From Paracoccus chinensis (GTDB lineage: Bacteria; Pseudomonadota; Alphaproteobacteria; Rhodobacterales; Rhodobacteraceae): 64,000 nt of DNA. The position numbers and the translations under genes are program-made. Within the stretch, counting starts at the first letter, position 1. Each line of letters opens with the position of its first letter. Shown in pieces: positions 59,719-64,000 of this stretch. The notes beneath the pieces were generated by a model. The model was not told the origin of the DNA, did no database searches, and was given only the letters and a program-made list of their open reading frames with translations. The stretch lies in assembly GCF_900102885.1 (NCBI RefSeq), contig NZ_FNGE01000006.1, positions 124,001-188,000 on the forward strand. The letters run 5' to 3'.

Positions 59719-62316
59719 TCACCTCTCGGGAAAGCGGTCGCCGAAATGCCTGCGCAGGGCTTGTCCGATGGCCTCGCTGCTGTAGGGCTTCTCGATCCAG
59801 ACCGCGCGCCCGAAGACGCCGCCGACTTCCTCGGCCTCGGGCACAAGCCCGCTTGCCATGACGAAGGGCACGCCGGCGTCCTCGAGCTGCGCGGCCACGG
59901 GTTCGGATGAAAGGCCGTTCAGATCCTGGTCCAGCACGGCAAAGCTGATCGGCGTGGTTTCATCCAGGACCGACAGGGCCTTGTCGGGGCTGGCGGCGAT
60001 CACGACATCCTCGGCCCCCAGCCTGCGCAGGCTCTGCGCGGCGTTCATGGCGATGATCATGTTGTCCTCGACAACCAGCACGCGGCCCGAAAGGCGGATG
60101 TCGTCCGCCTGGGCCGGCGCAGGCCGCAGTTGGGCCGCAGGCGCAGGCGCTTCGGGCCGGATCGAAAGACCCGGGATCTGCATCGTCATCTCGAAGCCTT
60201 CGGGGGCAAAGCTGGTCGTGACCGTCCCGCCGAGTTCGTGCGGAATCGCCTGTTCGATCAGCGCGCTGCCGAAGCCCACGCGATGGGGCGCAGACACGGC
60301 CGGACCTCCGCGCTCGCGCCACCGGATCTCGACCCCGCCCTTCCATTCGCCGAGGCTCACCTGCAGCCGCCCGCCCGAGGGTCCCAGCGCCCCGTGCTTC
60401 ACCGCATTGGTCGTCAGTTCATGGATCACCAGCGTCAGGGCCGAGCGCTGCCGGGACGACAGCATGACGTCGCCGCCAACGTATTCCACCCGCTCGCCGG
60501 CCGAGCCACCATAGACGCGGACCTCGTCCAGGATCAGCTGGCGCAGCGAGGTTTCCTGCTGCCCGCGGTCGGTCAGGACGTCGCTTGCCCGCTTCATGGC
60601 GGCAAGCCGCTCCTGCGTTTCGGCGACATAGGCCTGCAGAGCGGGGTCCCCGCCATCCGCCCCCGACTCGATAACGGCCGAAACCGTCGAATAGACGTTG
60701 CGCAGCCGGTGCGTCAGTTCGGCGATCACGACCTCCTGCCGCTCGTTGCGGGTGGTGCTGCGGCGGTCGCGTTCGGCGCTGAGGCGCAGCGTGATCTCCA
60801 GCAGGCTGACGCGCAGCACCTCGGCCGCGGCAAGGTCACCCGCAGTCCAGCTTTCGCAGAAGCCGCGCCGCTGCTCGCGCCAGGCCGAAAAGCTGGTGCG
60901 CGGCGACAGGCGGCCATCGGGCAGCTTCTCCTTTGCGGGCCGGCCGGCCCAGATCAGGTCCTGTGTCATCTCACGACGAAACAGGATCACGCCGTCGCTG
61001 CGGCGGCTGTGGATCGGCAGTGCCAGCATGCCCCCGATCCCGCGATCCTGCGGAACGGTGCCGGGACAGACCTGCTCGAGGTTGTCGGCGCTGAACACCC
61101 GGCTCGACCCGTTGCGGGCCACGTGATCCATCAATGTCCTGAATTCCTCGGGAGAGGGAACCAGTCCGGACACGTGATAATGGCCGCCGACCCTCAGGGC
61201 GATGCCGTCCACCCTGATCGCGCGGCCGATCTCGCGGGCAACTGCGGCCAGATCCGGGGTCGCGGCGGTTGCGCTTTCGAACATGATCGAGATCCGCTCA
61301 TGCGCCTCGAGGGCCGCCGCGCCCTGCCGGCTTTCCTCCTGTCGCGCACGCAACCCAAGCTCATAGGCCAGCAGCCGGGCGAACAGCTCGATGGCGGAAC
61401 GGGTCTCGTAATCGACGTAATGCGGCTGCTCGTGGTGACAGGCGATCATCCCCCACAGCTCGCCTTCGACCAGGATCGAGGCCGACATCGACGACCGCAC
61501 ATCCATGTTGCGCAGATATTGCAGATGGATCGGGGACACCGCGCGGGTGATGGACAGCGACAGGTCGGTGGGCACGCCGTTCGGGGCATGCGGGGGCACG
61601 ATCGGATGGACCTGCGCATCCACGTCCGCGATGATCCGGATCAGGTTCCGCGTGTAAAGCGCCCGCGCCTGCGGCGGGATGTCCGAGGCGGGAAAGCGGT
61701 GGCCCATGTAGCTTGCCCCCGCCCCGCTGAGCGTTTCGGCAAGCACCACGCCGCTGAAATCCGGCTCGAAGCGATAAACCATCACCCGGTCGAAGCCGGT
61801 CAGCGCCCAGACCGCATCCGTCGCGATGGCGCACAGTTCGTCCTGGTCCTCCGCACGCACAAGCCGGGGCACCAGCGACTGCACCACGGCGCCGGGGTCG
61901 CGCACGCGGTCGGATTTCTTGCGTTCGAACTCGATCAGGAAGACGGAGCCGTCCCTGTGTATGGCGATGTCGAAGCCGCGGCCATCCTCGAACACATCCA
62001 CGTCGAAAAGTCGGATGCCCTGATCGGTCCGGCCCATGACCTGCACCTTGCCGCGCAACGTGTGCATGGTGGATGCGGGCAGGATGTCGGTCAGCCTTTG
62101 CGCGATCAGCGAGCCGGGCTCGAGCCCCAGGGTCGCCCCGCAGTTCGCCGAGGCATTGCGCACGATCCATTGCGTCGTCACGACCAGCAGGCAACCGAAG
62201 TCCTGGACATGGCCCAGGAACTGGATCTGCTCCTGCGCGCAGGCATCGATCATCTCTTGCGTCACGGTGTCGTGGGCCGGTTCGGCGGCGATCCTCGGAA
62301 GCGTGGTTTCAGTCAT
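59719..62316 (-). CDS. bphP: Bacteriophytochrome hybrid HWE-type histidine kinase with receiver domain
   Basis: 865-residue red/far-red light sensor. PAS with the biliverdin-binding Cys26 (CAQEQIQFLGHVQDFGCLL), GAF with FPASDIPPQARALYTRN and HLQYLRNMDVRSSMSASI, PHY, then an HWE-family kinase: His536 in ELTHRLRN, HELTTNAVKHGALG and the W-x-E in RWRERGGP. A C-terminal receiver domain has VLVVEDN, phosphoacceptor Asp796 in AVLDQDLNG and the conserved Lys in WIEKPYS. ATG 62316 has AAAGGA upstream and overlaps the heme oxygenase gene by eight bases. No separate response regulator is adjacent. Confidence 0.95.
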   Translation of the reverse strand: MTETTLPRIAAEPAHDTVTQEMIDACAQEQIQFLGHVQDFGCLLVVTTQWIVRNASANCGATLGLEPGSLIAQRLTDILPASTMHTLRGKVQVMGRTDQGIRLFDVDVFEDGRGFDIAIHRDGSVFLIEFERKKSDRVRDPGAVVQSLVPRLVRAEDQDELCAIATDAVWALTGFDRVMVYRFEPDFSGVVLAETLSGAGASYMGHRFPASDIPPQARALYTRNLIRIIADVDAQVHPIVPPHAPNGVPTDLSLSITRAVSPIHLQYLRNMDVRSSMSASILVEGELWGMIACHHEQPHYVDYETRSAIELFARLLAYELGLRARQEESRQGAAALEAHERISIMFESATAATPDLAAVAREIGRAIRVDGIALRVGGHYHVSGLVPSPEEFRTLMDHVARNGSSRVFSADNLEQVCPGTVPQDRGIGGMLALPIHSRRSDGVILFRREMTQDLIWAGRPAKEKLPDGRLSPRTSFSAWREQRRGFCESWTAGDLAAAEVLRVSLLEITLRLSAERDRRSTTRNERQEVVIAELTHRLRNVYSTVSAVIESGADGGDPALQAYVAETQERLAAMKRASDVLTDRGQQETSLRQLILDEVRVYGGSAGERVEYVGGDVMLSSRQRSALTLVIHELTTNAVKHGALGPSGGRLQVSLGEWKGGVEIRWRERGGPAVSAPHRVGFGSALIEQAIPHELGGTVTTSFAPEGFEMTMQIPGLSIRPEAPAPAAQLRPAPAQADDIRLSGRVLVVEDNMIIAMNAAQSLRRLGAEDVVIAASPDKALSVLDETTPISFAVLDQDLNGLSSEPVAAQLEDAGVPFVMASGLVPEAEEVGGVFGRAVWIEKPYSSEAIGQALRRHFGDRFPER

Positions 62317-62863
62317 GACGTCCTTTCGGAACGGAGGCGGACCGGGGATCGAACAAGCCGAAGATGGCGTTGACCTCGGCAACCATGTGATCGGCCTCGG
62401 GTCCCTGCGCCGGCCGCGCGGACAGGCCGAGGCAAAGCCTGCGCCAGTCGGCATTGCGCGGGTCCAGTGACAGGAACCTGCCGGCCGAACGGGCCTCGCC
62501 CCGGGCAGAAGCCGACCAGTGACGGTGCATCATCTGCGCACCGCGCCGCGATCCAAGGAAGATATACAACGCCGGAACTGCCGTGACCCGAAGCTGTTCG
62601 CGAGCCTTAGGCAGCGGAAGACCCAGGGCGGCAAGATCGGCTTCCAGCGCGTGGCGATACTCTGCGCGCAATGCCTGGGCCTGGGCGTATCCCGCGCCCT
62701 CCGTCAGCGACAGGGCGGAAAAGGCGCGCAGGTGATCCGACAGGAACAGGCCGAGACCGTGCGGTCCGGCGATATCGCACGATCGGTAGGCGGCATCGAC
62801 GCGCTCATGCGCGGCACGCGTGTCGTCTCGCAATCTGGTGCGGAGGCTTTCAGCCTGGTTCAA
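62309..62863 (-). CDS. bphO: Biliverdin-producing heme oxygenase
   Basis: Opens heme to biliverdin, the chromophore of the neighbouring bacteriophytochrome. About 184 residues: SLRTRLRDDTRAAHERVD carries the proximal His, and LRVTAVPALYIFLGSRRGAQ matches the distal-helix region with its Gly-rich kink. I place the start at TTG 62863 because the family begins a few residues before LRxxLRxxT; an ATG at 62959 in the same frame would add 32 residues of no clear homology and cannot be excluded. Coupled to bphP by an eight-base overlap. Confidence 0.88.
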   Translation of the reverse strand: MNQAESLRTRLRDDTRAAHERVDAAYRSCDIAGPHGLGLFLSDHLRAFSALSLTEGAGYAQAQALRAEYRHALEADLAALGLPLPKAREQLRVTAVPALYIFLGSRRGAQMMHRHWSASARGEARSAGRFLSLDPRNADWRRLCLGLSARPAQGPEADHMVAEVNAIFGLFDPRSASVPKGRHD

Positions 62864-63180
62864 TATCCCACTTTCGGCAAGACACGCGTCAACAAGGACG
62901 CCGAGCAAGGGGACTACCCTCACGTCCTGAGAGGAGGTGTCAAGGGCAAGACGCCCCATGACGGCCCCAAGGACTGCAGGTGACAGCCCTGGGGACGCTT
63001 GGCAAGCGCCCGGTTCAGGCCGTCGCGGAACGCGGCCATTTCCACGACAGATTGACGCTTAGGCCCGGCAGCGGCTGGCCCGCGGACACGCAACGCAAGG
63101 TGATGCGCGCAGCCCGGCTGCGCGACCAGATCAAGTGTCGTCTGCCTGCCCCTCTGAAGAACTGCTCGGCCGCCTACAGG

Positions 63181-64000
63181 TCACCTGGAGGGAAGCAGGT
63201 CCGCCTGGGTGAGAGGCTTCAGCCAGATCGGGTTCGTGAATGCCATCTTGCCTTCGGCATCCTCCACGACAAGCGCGACCCACTGCGCGTCCTGGCCGCT
63301 TGTCTCGGGCATCACGGTCTCGAACTCCACCGTCCCGGACAGGGGGGCGGCGTCCAGGCTGCGGCTCTCGATCTCGCCCTGCGGCCCGACAAGGGTCGCC
63401 TTGGCAAGACCGTTCGCGGCGGTCAGGTCGAAGGACAGCCCGAGGGGTTCGCCGGGTTGCGCCCTCAGGTCCGAGCCGAACATCACCGACGGGATGATGA
63501 GGGGACCACGGGTCACATAGGCATGGCCGTTCTTCAGGTTTGCGACAAAGCCCTCGGCGGTCAGGCTGCCCGGCACATGGACATAGGCGCGGGCCTGCCC
63601 GCTTTCGTCCACCCAGACGTCATGGGCGTCCGAGCCGCCGGAAAGATAGATGCGCTGCCCCCGGGTCCAGAGCTGGCCCGCCCGCTCGAACACCTTCGCG
63701 TCGTCCTCCGGGCCGTTCAGTTCAAGAAGGTCGATCCCGGTCGCAAATCCTCCCGGCACCGTCCCGGCCTCCAGGCTGGCGAGGTAGCCATAGGGGATGA
63801 ACGGATGGTTGGACTGGATGGCATCGGCACCGAGGCGGCGGGCTTCGGCAAGGACCTCGGCCGCGGTCGCGGTGGAGGTGTCGATCTGCAGCGGCTCGCC
63901 CAGGGTCAGCGGATAGGCGTTGAAATGCCCCCAGGACGGTGAAAGCTCGACCGAGGGGATGAAGGGGATGTTCCGCGCTTCGGCGATGCGGGCAAGCTCG
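63181..64000 (-). CDS. CehA/McbA family PHP-type metallohydrolase (5' end outside window)
   Basis: C-terminal 273 codons of a PHP-domain phosphoesterase-like hydrolase; the start is beyond the window end. Metal-site segments visible: PSVELSPSWGHFNAYPLTLG, QSNHPFIPYGY and SGGSDAHDVWVD. After the PHP domain comes a beta-rich C-terminal part (GLSFDLTAANGLAKATLVGP) ending IWLKPLTQ. CehA and McbA hydrolyse carbaryl, but most family members have no known substrate and are often secreted. It reads toward bphO with 221 bases between; no gene is seen there. Confidence 0.88.
   Translation of the reverse strand, partial: ELARIAEARNIPFIPSVELSPSWGHFNAYPLTLGEPLQIDTSTATAAEVLAEARRLGADAIQSNHPFIPYGYLASLEAGTVPGGFATGIDLLELNGPEDDAKVFERAGQLWTRGQRIYLSGGSDAHDVWVDESGQARAYVHVPGSLTAEGFVANLKNGHAYVTRGPLIIPSVMFGSDLRAQPGEPLGLSFDLTAANGLAKATLVGPQGEIESRSLDAAPLSGTVEFETVMPETSGQDAQWVALVVEDAEGKMAFTNPIWLKPLTQADLLPSR

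Overview
The window is a continuous, GC-rich (roughly high-60s % by eye), tightly packed chromosomal segment. Protein sequences and gene order (F1 operon order atpHAGDC, thiXYZ/tenA thiamin operon, xdhABC-guaD, a Nudix-cysK pair, TTG/GTG starts) point to an alphaproteobacterium of the Rhodobacteraceae/Paracoccaceae, most likely Paracoccus or a close relative; that assignment is inference. No insertion sequence, prophage, CRISPR array or toxin module was seen. Apart from one 384-base gene-free stretch after a tRNA-Ser, the content looks like core genome.

Layout. 1-5.9 kb: xseA (cut by the window start), purD facing prs, a kappa-class GST-like isomerase coupled to an alpha/beta hydrolase, and an H-type lectin-domain protein. 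5.9-11.1 kb: the F1 ATP synthase operon on the minus strand with a candidate promoter and a strong terminator. 11.2-17.3 kb: a methyltransferase, glyoxalase II, clpA, and a polyphosphate kinase (ppk2) behind a near-perfect PHO box. 17.3-22.1 kb: a polar amino-acid-type ABC importer co-directional with a glutamine-synthetase-family ligase. 22.1-24.8 kb: SRAP (YedK-type) protein with a TTG start that exposes Cys2, a YciF-type ferritin-like protein, and an SDR. 24.9-34.9 kb: a purine catabolic region (ribokinase, ureidoglycolate lyase, hydroxyisourate hydrolase, membrane urate oxidase PuuD, LysR regulator, xdhABC, guaD), which together would take guanine and xanthine to urate, hydroxyisourate and ureidoglycolate products; some middle steps are not in the window. 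35.0-36.4 kb: glutamate dehydrogenase.

36.5-44.1 kb: a TPP-riboswitch-led operon thiD-thiO-thiS-thiG-thiE-thiF-thiY-tenA-thiZ-thiX. It makes the thiazole, couples it to a pyrimidine, and imports and salvages pyrimidine; thiC is not in the operon. 44.1-48.9 kb: a CbiX-type chelatase with a DUF4202 partner, a sulfotransferase-like protein, a COQ10/RatA-type START protein, a small membrane protein, a zinc metallopeptidase, DedA and DsbB. 49.0-57.5 kb: gyrA, then a minus-strand operon DUF2059-Nudix-cysK-MscS reminiscent of the Rhodobacter trgB/cysK tellurite-resistance locus. 57.6-64 kb: tRNA-Ser(CGA), an EamA transporter, a SleB-type lipoprotein, a bacteriophytochrome hybrid HWE kinase with its heme oxygenase, and a CehA/McbA-type PHP hydrolase cut by the window end.

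The observations I rate highest are the PHO box before ppk2, the riboswitch with a visible Shine-Dalgarno-sequestering hairpin, a shortened ThiF-rhodanese fusion, a hairpin that carries the stop codons of two convergent genes in its two arms, and a dispersed intergenic element (G/C hairpin followed by a CCCC-TGG-TATTTG-GAAGAA-like tail) present three times, one copy apparently donating the ribosome-binding region of thiF. I did not find a clearly new multi-gene system.
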